Below, piece by piece: positions 31,901-36,600 of a stretch of 38,910 nt of DNA. Origin of the DNA: an uncultured Clostridia bacterium. Lineage in GTDB: Bacteria > Bacillota > Clostridia > Christensenellales > UBA1242. The notes beneath the pieces are model-generated. The model saw only the letters and a list, made by a program, of their open reading frames with translations, was not told the origin of the DNA and ran no database searches. Within the stretch, counting starts at the first letter, position 1. Every line of letters begins with the position of its first letter. A program made the translations under genes and the position numbers. Location: positions 1-38,910 of the forward strand of contig CALWDV010000001.1 in NCBI GenBank assembly GCA_944376785.1, written 5' to 3'.

Positions 31901-33369
31901 CTTAAAACAATTTCTTCTGTTTCAATAACAATTGATACGTTTGTGAAAACTTCGTTATATGTATCACTAATAACACTTAAAATAATTTCTTCTGCTGGTT
32001 TTGTTTCAAATGAATGAGTTAAATAATAAACATTTCCAGCTGAAATTGGTGTGTTAAAAGGAATTGGATTTTTATAAGCATCAAACAATGCAATTTTATC
32101 GTCGCCAGTGTTTAATGATAAAATAACTTCTTGATTATTCATAACACCGGTTTCGTTGCTAACAACAATTTTAATTGGTGTTCCAAACAAATTTGTGCCA
32201 TCATAATTTGCAAAAAGTTTAATTTGATTTAACGCAGTGTTATCACTACCATTGGTAACCTCAACTTTTGTTGGGAAAGCTTCAACATTTATGTTTAAAA
32301 CAATTTTTTGAATGAATGGTTCATAATCTGGAAATTCGGCATGTTTAATAACAAATTCAATTTTGCTTTTTCCATTACCTATTGCATTAATTGTGAAAGT
32401 GTTTTGACTATTTGGAGTTTTATCAATTGAAACAACTCGGTTAATTTCACCATTGTTATCAATAATTGAGCCATCTTCTTTTAACCCCGTTACATCCACA
32501 ACATAGTTGTATGTTAAATTTGGGTCATTATCAAAATTAAAATAAATTGTTTTTGAAAATAAATTTCCTGTGTTTGTGGCAAGAGTTAAATTATATTCGC
32601 CACTACTATTTTTTTTTAAGGTAATGTCATCTTTAAAATTGTCAGGTGTGTTGTTATTGTTTTTAGGAACAATTTTATCAACTGGCACCAAACTAACAAC
32701 TTTAACATCAACATTTTCTGAAACAATTTCGTTGTTATATGTTGACCTTGCTCTCATTTTAAATTCTGTAATATTCAAATCGTTTGGAACGGTTAAGAAA
32801 TTACCTTCGGTTACAATTCTAATTAATTGAGCATCTGATGGGTTAGGATTAGATAATTCAAGTTTGATTCCATTTTGAGCAGTGCCTTCTGGGTTAAAGG
32901 TTAAAAATTTTGAAATATCAGTTCTTTCACCTTTAACAACTGGAATTACACTTGAATTAAATTTGATTGATGAAATTGGTTTTACCACTCTAACAGTTAT
33001 TTGTTCTGTTAAATTACCTTCCAAAGTTTTAACTGTTATGGTTACTGGACCACCCTGTTGTTTTGCTTCAAAAACACCAATGCTTTTTCCATCTTTAACT
33101 GTTGGATTTCCATTAACAACAGAAATAAAATCGTTAATAGGAACACTAAAAGTTACTGCACCATCATACCCTTTTGGCAAATTGGAAACTTGTGCAGTAA
33201 TAGAAAACAAATTGTTCTCTGGTCTTTCGTCAAGAACAATTTCAATGTTGTTTTGATTAACTTCTAATTTCATGTTTTTATACTTATCATCGTTACAACC
33301 ATAAAACATAATTAAGGCTGTGAACAAAATTAAAGTAAAAGCAAAAAATTTCTTTCTTATGTAACCCAT
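10993..33369 (-). CDS. Giant (7458-residue) GLUG/Ig-like/InlB-repeat surface lipoprotein
   Basis: One uninterrupted 22.4-kb frame. The start has a lipoprotein signal: basic MGYIRKK, a hydrophobic segment, then a lipobox ending FYGC, so Cys25 would be lipidated. In order: Ig-like domains (about 26-960); GLUG cassette 1 (965-1915); a second Ig-like arm (1917-2910) with a Big_2-like module near 2010-2085; cassettes starting near 2917, 3523, 4260, 5373, 5796 and 6290; a linker; seven InlB-type B repeats (about 6891-7458). Cassettes open with a DLxxI...DI.L....PIG pattern, continue with GGIVG-type motifs, and often close with NNNYPVL. There is no LPXTG, C-terminal membrane helix or enzymatic domain that I can see. 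Asn/Ser/Thr-rich and Cys-poor. The start is set by a GAGG site 8 nt upstream. Role as adhesin or surface scaffold is inferred from domain families. Confidence 0.93.
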   Translation of the reverse strand: MGYIRKKFFAFTLILFTALIMFYGCNDDKYKNMKLEVNQNNIEIVLDERPENNLFSITAQVSNLPKGYDGAVTFSVPINDFISVVNGNPTVKDGKSIGVFEAKQQGGPVTITVKTLEGNLTEQITVRVVKPISSIKFNSSVIPVVKGERTDISKFLTFNPEGTAQNGIKLELSNPNPSDAQLIRIVTEGNFLTVPNDLNITEFKMRARSTYNNEIVSENVDVKVVSLVPVDKIVPKNNNNTPDNFKDDITLKKNSSGEYNLTLATNTGNLFSKTIYFNFDNDPNLTYNYVVDVTGLKEDGSIIDNNGEINRVVSIDKTPNSQNTFTINAIGNGKSKIEFVIKHAEFPDYEPFIQKIVLNINVEAFPTKVEVTNGSDNTALNQIKLFANYDGTNLFGTPIKIVVSNETGVMNNQEVILSLNTGDDKIALFDAYKNPIPFNTPISAGNVYYLTHSFETKPAEEIILSVISDTYNEVFTNVSIVIETEEIVLSTTKNEVNIDITKPDVLTRLEINGLPTSYNYNLLKVELVKNDVSDAGALVTVTQTQAQIALSPKGVIGECYINVIAENGSQVTFKIILFESLQTENSYITVAGLKVNATDNKGGNLSTLKVSNGLNISINFTINNKNYTSLNGTGLIYNANSTTTSVVQIKPNYKIQTQNMGGSSQVTIQITGFDELGNQEKTIYFDFIVEVTVPLDKLSTTTKEVVLYDKNTLSANQIATYGTHEIILTSSPSNASLAYGDIEWICEYNGTEITVSPSVNGDEVTYTFYAGFNIVTLTTSKTNFKRATVSCEISGGSVNSLTFTIIARVQQEYKNEYGTTIKSPKTESVRFIVYKAEKVENFVFENVQTHNLNGTQYYEIVYDERDLGYDGSIYTNTENCTREISFSVYPTTALYKDLGYKINNSAVRVSINNVTKKITVQILTKIVGNEDVILTIYALDSVGADGSIGSYKEIKIRVLDGSIQSPFEVSDASDLQRINSALNANYVLINNITLSNWTPIGYINNNILQFNGTLSGKQEIKFNGQVLATSYYTISGMKIVDSDLKYQGLFAYLGANSVISDLIINNFLIKTELNDVTGNFFAGALAGYAEGQIINVTVNDLSGVQSFNGTYYQSINTAEIPDSGIYITSQTDSSEQSYYFVGGLIGFLNNANLNTDSTVQNVEEISAKGNKNTSNNTFDELNLKTNNPNDPEESRYEQVVNANVSAQINVHAQLHNIAYVGGIAGFNNRAVITKTDSSELSFGSDSADVFVSINAHLPSDKQIFNQNSSFGGAVGFNNGIVENLEVKASIFGVYDRSDNYMSNIGGVVGHNVGTIQNTKSFPLLRGHNNIGGIVGKTESAIVTLTNTVSSNVYSFVNGKAAVDEQGFTMENSIAFNSDFQILVESFESITLTYDEFVNLVATQYFTGNDADDNAKDFIRSVYDETGDNVLPDTYYIQKISKNNLLTGSSDVEYNVFRNVNMENENVSKHYYNKYSSTQIAKGLSSYGSNVVNNNSVEFLYLNDKVKLYNTAILGFNNVGGLIGEYIGLMSTSDTTQFYTFNYTGTPVTSVINVENYNPIQFNTVYNYNNDAEKSIVDPFITLETGRGYYGNILLANSHIEEISNNNRNFAGGLVGKLTNGVLNANQVFASIQGHLSGIGGLVGKADGITQISNSSYVGVLYNRVTANSNNATSATGGLVGDALNASTTFAYYGEYENSSNNALYKYLASQIKTYTTNYSNSDFVYNNILSTFNNISHSYYQAVDLNGSYIVGENSVTDNNKSVGFVGEGRKDINITYKYYDNDGVFKIKEFDGVNYLTVNTDILKVNQETLMRSNFDGLMTEKTIEEISVIVTNDATTSDLNTLKLQTKAYGVEKEVDDYGIKLDSNSDGLLDSDTGNDYTTSMEEFKNAELNTYWYFNYQVNNGLPVLLSENKLELTGDKSYKVSLLANFPPTNLFVENKQNYVDTFISGIGENASSVIYFYSLSDTNYVPNGTQINFGNNNANLSDERVANLTSTLSNEIKALNTYSISELLNLTTEPTFIGANSFKISSSNSNVVSVEFDENNNIKFVAKGTGSATITISSAYNTTLQKSIKVNVVNATQRLDLTYFSQGNKKSIEYGSVINISKSSNENPITLPINSMLDATYNFVSGSTINKEFELEQNANSGVRYYYLSTKTKDYKPYHSIYHTQRIEATADNNNPFNITINNQTFTEEFKDGEYVYYIDVPYGNSADFVGLEESTASLFAVPYIVSNNEKVLLLNQGGKDSEIELNKSYSITQQSGGQDVVTSNIKIIGGFEIPDLSANVDVVTESDYINLISKLISKFDVKVTKSSWKITQSTNSVTFPVNGTPTFNIEIETDKDSEELFVVYSNEFGTEKIISVSNIINLYKSEIQIGNLTLLVNNPIPQEINNKNYITYNFGLIVKDENKLNVNEEFTRTFKFFTVKENAPEINYDDFGFVTNSVTSIADLNMMATLPVTLIPQDIVDIKLKHYPNSETTTKTDSNGNKITEVNLSEIAYDNLIPGNVGILKVYISPYFAYFDDLEIVSTGSGNDIVLFEQMLANIEETESGVLYTGKYETLIVSNNQITSGIKLVKNSYKTQDGVTGYDGNIYIRTLVNSFVTEANSFTLTLRAYKNGEVVKTASITLDVQTPPSLQLSINGDKEAPIARGTEQSFTATLNGVEGSIDFSESYIYRINTNGMEVRLGGIGSDFNIKQSNGSYSITTNVNLPTSRYIKIVGTVTKQINGETITHTDSLTLKVTDFVINEISVDKVENGSFVGMFNQPYSLIVRISKATYNPSISTLVKEKITQLEKEFSSYYEGEIEVWRSVNKTYDQSDERRYGTLSLGYNSSKTFIIGSKSEEEFNNALVYSVQNTKFDSGDTLAALVNYIYTDNGIVALVGENKEKYENVTAYKYEKTFEFGFGFYRVRDEEKPDPIENVTDFMKMEDGVDYILVNDLVLTDWVPFRDDLKINSLDGNGYVITIESFALDAYVDGQELIPNKNIGLFDKINSGTTIKNLIIEIVPKNWANSIETASESNTNADLVVDARAYENINFGILAGENEGIITNVQVVEDAGELKLERELTFASAYPNDPLYSGYYKVVNGVWEFDKNKFIIDNFSRFYPNKDYVKDDQQQPVLDLNGDLQIIAKENTTRRDLSVVRIETTTTVDVQTHYMAGLVGVNLDRGTDVLGYITNSSVENITINGVGYVAGFVANNSGKISTSYFKGANVINRVAENYAEAATGGFVVFNSGTNAAIQYSYVQGRLGEGINFSNPNNGTSNYPYADKTGLNADAKKDFAGYNYINNGVNLEGYKTSVATLRAMNSIISSKTRASGFVYENDSIVSNSYSNIMVNSSMQTSGFVYNNKEHGTISSCYSLSSVKVNSMASSPFVGRSSNYEYNNANPEGIEDCHYLKIGSDENAVTAEITYAEEFLDENEPATSLGASQFGEYNTFQGYAFNTDFELSSEESITRSVWFIPNAESQILYKSHFKDTYYVSSRPELVAANLKTTSIRVWTGTDESEENSYNYISDTIGESVHNPLLIKSAENFNNYLNYDATVDAKDRNFAIRFISDIAFNKTDLTAQTYNMDYYGDLDGNGMTINELRLVSDTDFENPETGKTITHLGLFGRIITQPLDKENSQRGVVRNLNINVSEVRGSKVTYVGALAGSIENANVFNVNITGDEVIQGKNIVGGLAGIISGDSEIVNITSNVSAKSAYFKNSNIFSANYSNQLPSVYGTFDIYNKEVIGDLTNNAETVSYVGGIAGIFDVDERDEDENINPLSLFNSKARKLTIQGSVSLIGEIVGGIFGLNGDESTASDLTFIVEERATPELIGSRITGGLVGENRGEIDRSYIEHSSTLQKQIDESYKTAVSTSATNPTVNNSNLNYNGLFKGNAHYIGGVIGFNNGGVVKNSYSKINVINLDSMYAGGFVGLSVGGQYNFCYTTGSVSGFKASGGFVGLQTVNPFMETSNVTEFKNDIFGSYIYIEPTKSNMSNIESRTTNFVGVVAANVWRSEDLETDRILTYNANNNLSIGAMIGVVVTGETGNALTLSNTLSSSGLLNERRKGETNFFVQPKITVSNLLVPTKEQLNMNETDYNEFKKLYEVMPEIGAFNSNFLYTTNQRYIVDDVRFTNTTNSTGDTFESTTTLMYKPTGLSGYVEEAKKNNQGQYIKEDGSTTTNPDEAAKVYYQYSRLQNIGSSRTLKEIITTLDVISTEAVSMGDKFVNNQTVASSSDIYRSPVFDTWNVNRWTGVRKETAADQNTVFPYLEAKPEKTRIEVRTYEDLKLMSTYTNAEFILMNDIDLAENKDEQQRVIPWEAVGTRAIPFKGSLHSNGDNQYTIYNLTINNALSTYVGLVGYASEAEFKNFNLSNVNIDIDETEQGALFIGSLVGYATMSTKIENVNIVTGYINATNSNITNGATITTSGAGTVGGLVGFSALGTIKDCGTYDLQFKNGVVSKDLSDRNDKVLININKIGDISKLENDVNKTLAFGGLVGMMTSLTVEEPMITNSVVDASLTFNNSTSIIPTDDKLGSDLNRSFDIGGLIGRSNDETSSQARITNVNINAKINADLNFGTQTKIAEINIGNAIGKSVATLLTEDISVDNKYSRNYIYGRSEANTVNVNGFDGMVNYGGAIGYVVGSTLNQETTSVVYTSYEISQTLIGNNQELKANINVKNTNKINHNVANTNANNVNVGGAVGYANNANVVNVNANTNLNVVLSGTESVLKAGGLIGKISNGQLISNLISLGTLTIDDCKNNVSNNNNVSNNNIVNAGGAFGEVVMAQTLNGFGQIKKVISQTNVIVKPTSTLTFNEPLYVGGFAGVVYSGSIDQSVSTGNVSVKKNAMNGTASVGGFIGKIDISSQILNGTISNKVEITNNIATTDLELTSMFEDDVDSQKAGLFVGSISYNNNNSSLTLRSNYTIGKYIYNSEMNSNNVYYDALYNERVNKGGFLGGFDIVASNVTLSNIETVSNLTFNNNYYNKEFVPFSNDYMNGLTVNEMLYNCGDSNGIFTDKTTLGFNSDQVWYGVNNKYPILTWIQTSTNAIGTDGTVDTLNLENSVAGNSVSYVVGSGTKLSPSTNYALDEDNASYIITDTNVTSSFSGVNQTIYYQNQNAITNTSFEINNLDRYSLVYGLFITANKTSAIVNNNYGMIVNSSIKNGLVNNNYGVVYEVTFNGLNGFNGTNNLKYVANNNNGAIDSVVANLAFSGLSSSNKAYIANANNGAIYRTVIKNTNNLFEFAKTNSGKIKTSYIITTENVTEGSTSGTLTKGTYYDGLGTSSVYELNNTVNTDVKFNTSEVQSDLTNINGFNFVDDWILISSSNSNLNYGAPMLRYELKETNGAKGGFNFNSEIISGDNGYYWAKALNQNEFNTLVNNYKNKSIIEINSNEDFANVASANSYGYQENLVVDYASFNNAKFNENIMTSVSNDDGTLSITKTEFKFGIVKTTTLKIINFEGKTIKLNKNIDLSGKLWTPIGNGFDNLKTAINEGFEIGNKINAMFKGNIEGAGFSISGVTVIEENKNAGLFGTVYATNQNTFANNVLIKDSNFISVSKNGGFALSGALAGRVVLTTSANLIMKVGTENANVFATNRASGIVGDILNASGLNANDKVEFKLPTMQYAYVNSYVIASNGDDNIASAIINFGNNASVNASNQLTSSETNGLISEMYFAGNIGDFRLTKSGEFKRIDQHSTSADLNACQNTDSVETLHRFFGNSPLNLNGTDFNNNETARKSMYAINFLDTTSMNSNNKIDENFLINEAIPNFTWGAAWTRMFGQNNNYPVLNAKVSYWVSRSNDDGMVISGSTYSINKPEQLAWIAEQVNTGVKTFQYETIVLTADINLKDYIWSPIGYNSSNSFRGTFDFNGHKITNIITSGTYIKDSNSVIGVSCVDSKNIGLFGYTSNAKIISSTGVGTIGDDLDNSKIVGRGSVGGVVGFAENTEIENIVNNANIASTLLTNDDDQTGVGGIVGTAYLTMSRDFDNLTNNGNISVSRNNAGGIIGLVYGSNVSLNITKSINTGNITSTSDNVGGIVGATLGNEISETVTEYVNVSINGIENWTTDYTGDDIVRVNTTSKPDNSGNIKGKENVGGIVGKLSSGSIEAVTNIGEVVGLGNSVGGIAGYVDQGGKIYEAINTGNIGGTGNVGGIAGNINLNSTTNSTYLVNLLNKGKIQKYSNGVLENIDSSTFGKFVGYGSDLNKLLTQTYSAIDVSSNASSSFLFGNNNTLNHYFNQGVMNLASINTVLNTNTKITYDGSEYVKFDSVFADSLVWQNVEDANAETIKLAYNTLPQGSAPTLSGSNYEVSNADHFKYLTDLNRKRFGVSSVTGGINIISNITLSDISPMGMGAYPWRNDVNGGNHTLTINSVSADAVDYSLFGSIFGESSKNVNLQRIKLNYNVSTINKETGLLINIGNFVNISNVNISSNNTITVSKKFGTIANTLTNSVVSNSSNSINIKANITQDGVGGLVADIKDTNIISSNNTGDINGNIYASSVYVGGIVGNTYSTNGNNYINGCNNISDISFTNQSTSKTYVGGITGNDYNYSYNSDFNGEIHYKSNNVLDERVGSVKGNSYVGGIIGNANQTKIIKNVVNNGVLEGSYVGGIIGNATSVIVEDTTNTNAFAATNNGLINTGKRSGGIIGNASSTTINKVTNNTLGEVMSTNGYSGGIVGYANKTTIKNSYNNGYVASRNFDTSGTGAITGTAINNSRIESNTIRGYVGLYARTRSGVNYYYKNYNTDGLNGSGVTFKGDYHIVDGKVVYKSGNVYKDTNLSSNKKYNYSRVSGTQNSSTLLHNNVPELTTLSVYDYYVNVKTENPNFAGWGHFTVKLTAYKAEAHINSDSGGFRFTNYSQVGSSENSAYYGWFYGWGAQASWAKTSVSFDTVSSSYIEANGDTPQYTVTFDPQNGQGIKTETYYQGDPLKLPTYSKEGAVFVGWFDQNGEQYIENHIVESNLNLIAKWEDSSYVIGLYDNEISGNDYKSLGTITVKHNKPIDFSDPKLSPTKTGYKFRAWYLMSTTIWNETVNGAIDGETNAQKTLEQYIDDWEDAKLVTDPNNIDGTGFENTKVTSSTTFERETNIYALFVAIRTVTFNYNYEGAPNAKVVEVAINTPVQRPSDPSRDGYELVDWYLNAEGTGSPYNFSNPVTTNITLYAKWKGITRHVIINYNDPNGNLENVELLIENGNSVEDEGKTPQDPEIEGYTFIEWQYNGETFDFATPITSDIEIIAIWERNEYTVNFYALAGEDPIYTQTILHGDSLKAETILDPSRTGYTFEGWKISTDGGQSLTEDFDINLPITDSYEVYAYWVPIPQNVSFVYDVGEGEQIINTLQVNYDSKVTVPETNPILEGYRFNGWYTSSNYSTRFDFENTIVQGETKIYAQFIKQITITFVLDDSQNYGNIHKEIPVVIDINTVISSELIPNTSDLNHNGLRLVWKLYNGDVIGEEIDLTTYTFTEDTKIITTFTA
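10996..12699 (-). repeat. Seven tandem InlB-type B repeats at the C-terminus of the giant lipoprotein
   Basis: Residues about 6891-7458 split into seven units of roughly 65-120 residues, starting near 6891, 6956, 7077, 7152, 7223, 7302 and 7378. Most keep the Listeria-Bacteroides repeat pattern: VTF at the start, GY.F.GWY in the middle and LYAKW-like ends, for example ITLYAKWKG and LNLIAKWED. The second has an insert of about 50 residues and the last is divergent, lacking the terminal W. DNA identity between units is low, so they are old repeats. Confidence 0.85.
13568..13677 (-). repeat. Pair of identical 29-bp direct repeats, 81 bp apart
   Basis: Bases 13568-13596 and 13649-13677 are identical over 29 bp. 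Both encode SYVGGIIGNA in the last GLUG cassette. The 81-bp period is exactly 27 codons, so recombination or slippage would delete or add one repeat in frame. Confidence 0.9.
13889..15498 (-). repeat. Dispersed exact 17-bp repeats within GLUG motif codons
   Basis: The plus-strand 17-mer ccaacaattccaccaac occurs exactly at 13889-13905, 15113-15129, 15293-15309 and 15482-15498, with one-mismatch relatives elsewhere (for example near 35275). It encodes the VGGIVG core. Spacings of 180 and 189 bp between the last three copies are multiples of three. Confidence 0.8.
19090..19131 (-). repeat. 18-bp short tandem repeat, about 2.3 copies
   Basis: Period-18 repeat with one mismatch between the first two copies, encoding an NNNVSN-type hexapeptide twice in the giant lipoprotein. 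The period is six codons, so copy-number change stays in frame. Confidence 0.85.
24640..27640 (-). other. Second Ig-like arm of the giant lipoprotein
   Basis: Residues about 1917-2910 have no GLUG motifs and read as a chain of beta-rich Ig-like modules. The clearest is Big_2-like near residues 2010-2085: SSSNSNVVSVEF, then KFVAKGTGSATITISSAYN, then SIKVNVVN. It lies between GLUG cassettes 1 and 2 and resembles the N-terminal arm (residues 26-960) in composition, hinting that an arm-plus-cassette unit was duplicated. Confidence 0.6.
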
Positions 33370-33468
33370 TTTTTCATCCTCAAATTTATTATTAGTTTTT
33401 GAAAAAAAACAAATTTTATAACGTTATATATATTTATTATATTATATAATATATTACGGCTTAACATT

Positions 33469-33497
33469 AGTATAATTTTTATTAAAATATTAGTCAA
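33469..33497 (-). promoter_or_regulatory. Predicted sigma-A promoter of the giant lipoprotein gene
   Basis: Minus-strand -35 TTGACT (33492-33497), 17-nt spacer, -10 TATACT (33469-33474). The predicted start near 33462 gives a leader of about 93 nt. The rest of the 300-bp gap (33370-33640) is AT-rich and shows nothing else I can name. Confidence 0.7.
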
Positions 33498-33640
33498 ATA
33501 AATATAGCATATGTTAAAAAAATGGATGAAAAATTTAGCATATTTTTTATTGATTTTGTTGTGTTTAAAAAACAATTTTTTGTTTTAAATTTTAATAAGT
33601 TTGAAAAATATTTTACATTAAAAAATTGGTCACTAAAACA

Positions 33641-33670
33641 AAAAAAGTGCGCTTAAAAACGCACTTTTTT
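33641..33670 (-). terminator. Intrinsic terminator of the upstream giant surface-protein gene
   Basis: An 11-bp perfect stem (33641-33651/33660-33670) with GTGCG/CGCAC at its top, an 8-nt loop and a U-run on the minus strand. The first arm overlaps the last base of the stop codon (33670-33672). Confidence 0.9.
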
Positions 33671-36600
33671 TATTTTATAAATCCTGCATCTGGATTGTCA
33701 GAATAGAATTTAACATTTGACCAAGCATTCCAAACTATTGGTTTAAACCAACCTTCACGAGCATAGAAGGTGTGATATCCAAAGTTTTTTTCTTCAACCA
33801 ATGTGCCCTTATCAACCCATGTCATACCAGGATATGAATAATCTTTAAGATTTAAATATTTATATGATTCCACATAATATCCTAATTTAACATATTCTTC
33901 GTATTTATTTTTTAAATATGTTAAAACTTCTTTCTTTTCATTATTTGCCTGACTTGTCAAAGTTTCTAAATAATATATTCTATTATAATAACTATATCCA
34001 CCACCAGAACCATCTAATACAAAATTTTCAAATTCATCAGAATATTTTTTATAATTATTGCTTCCATAATAGAATGTTGTACCTGACAAACTAGAATTAA
34101 TATTAAATGTTCTTGTTCCAACATTTACAGTCCTATTTAATGTTGCATTGTTTGTTCCTGCTGCGGCAAAATCTTTAACATGAATTCCGTAGTTTCTATA
34201 TGTGTCATAAATGTTTAAAATTTGTGAATTTAAAACGTTTGCACTGTTAACTGTTCCACTTGTTGCACCTGCCACAAATCCAACCAAAATTTTGAATGAT
34301 GGTTTTCCTGGAATTTTTGTGTTGCCAGCAACTTTTGTTTCAATTCCACCATATTCAATAACATTATGTCCAATAGTTTTGTCGCAGTTAAACACACCTT
34401 TTGCACCATCGCCACCACCAGCACCTAAATAAGCATTAAAGTTATTATTTTTGTAATTTGCATCTTGCGAACCAATACCCATATATAATTCTGGCATATA
34501 ACCCGTGTGTTGATCCATGTCTAGTTCACTATTATAGTAAATGTTAGTACTGCTTACAATACAGTTTTCAATTCTACCATTGTTTGTGTAACCAGCAATT
34601 CCACCAACTAATCTTGATCCATAAACGTCGGCAACAACAATTATATTACTAATTGTTCCACTTAAATTGTTTCCAACAACGCCACCAATGTTTGCATTAT
34701 ACTTATCACTTGTTTGATTTGTTCCAACAGTAGCATAAACACTTGTTTTTGATGATGCCCCTTTAATTGAGCCTTTATTTATTCCGGCAATTCCACCAAT
34801 GTTATAACTACCATTTAATTTAACATTAGATTTGGTTGATGAAACACTTGCATTTGTGAATTCAACTGTTCCATTAGTATCAATATATCCAACCACACCA
34901 CCGCTTACATTATATCCAACAATTTCAACTTTTGAAATTTTTGGATTTACCAATTTTGCGTTAGAACCTAAATAACCAACTGCACCACCAGTTTGTGAAG
35001 CATTTGAATTTCCATTTAAAATTCCATTAGTTGCAATTGAATTATAATTATTGTTCCAATTATATGTTGTGTTTCTAATTGTGTCAAAGTTAGAAGCTGA
35101 ACCAGTGCCACTGATAATTGTTGAATTTCCCTTTATTTCGACATTTGTTATGGTTGGAGCAATTCCTGAACTTACTTCTTGTTTTGCATAACCAACAATG
35201 CCACCTAGTGCAATTTGACCGTTAATTTCAACAGAATCAACAACCAAATTTTCCAAAGTTCCAGCACTCAATTTTCCAACAATACCACCAACATTGCTGT
35301 TTCCGTTAATGGTTAAATATTGAGTTGTAACATTTGAAACTTTTCCACTATTATTAAGCCCAATCAAGCCACCTAAATTGGTTGAACTTGTTGCTGTTAA
35401 TTGTGCTTTTGCATTGCTTTCACCTTTAACAGTAACATTTTTAATTTCGCCGTTGTTAATTCCAACTAAAATTCCAACATTACCAGAAGATGAAATTGTT
35501 ACATATGGACTAACAATATTTAAGTTATCAATAACACTACCTGATGCAACATTTGCAAATAATCCAAATCCAGCATCAACACTTAAATTTGAACCTGTAA
35601 TTTTTAAATTATTAATTGAATGTCCAAGACCATAGAAGCTAATTTCATTATTTAACACTATTAAGTTATTAAATATTCCTGCATTACTACTTCCACTGTT
35701 TACTTTAGACATATCAATATTACTAATTAAAGCAATATTTGCATTAACCAAATTCAAATATAAGTTATTTATAACATTCATTTGTCCTGCATGATAAATT
35801 ACAAACAACGCTTTATTAGAAGATGTTGTTGAATTAACAAAACTATTAACAATTTGAGTGTTATCACTATTTCCAACAAACAAAGTTGGAAGTTGAATAC
35901 CACCATTTATAACAGGATATCCAAAGTTATATTTAGCAAATTCATTATTGTTTAATTTTGTCCAATTTGATGGAACAAATTGTGTTTTTAAGAATGAATT
36001 TGCAATGTTTTTCTCACCACTTGAAACAAAATCAACTGTTCTAGTGTATCTAACACCAGTTATGTCTTTTGAAGCATCGGCTGTGTTAACATCTAGATTT
36101 GTTGCCCCAGTGGTTACTGGTGTTGCTTCTATATCATAGAAACAATTTCTAATTTTTGCACCAGTTTCTTGTTGTCCAACAAAAACATTGTTTGAAACAC
36201 TTGTTGCAAACAAACTACCAGAATAATAAGATGTTTCAATTAATCCACTATTTTTATTTGCAAAACCTGAAATTGAACTTGCATTAGTTAAAACTTTATT
36301 ATCATTATCTTTGTTTATAATTGAAGAATTTGAATAGCAATCTTTAATGAATGCATTTTTAAAGTTTTCCTTAACAAAGCCACTAAATGAAAGATTTTCC
36401 ATTCTTAATGAGTTAGTTAAAATTAAAACATCACTTCCACTTTGAACAATGTTTGCATGGTTGTTATACACAAATGTTGCAACATCTTGACCAAAAATTA
36501 AATTTTGTCCAAATAAGTATCCATAAGTTACAACATTTATAATATTACCATAGTTATTTTGAACTAACGCACCTTTAAATAGTTCATTAGTGCTAGTTAT

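Noticed and set aside
33357..33575. 72-residue frame over the giant gene's promoter
   Set aside because: It lies in AT-rich regulatory DNA, ends MKKWVT across the true start region and resembles no protein.
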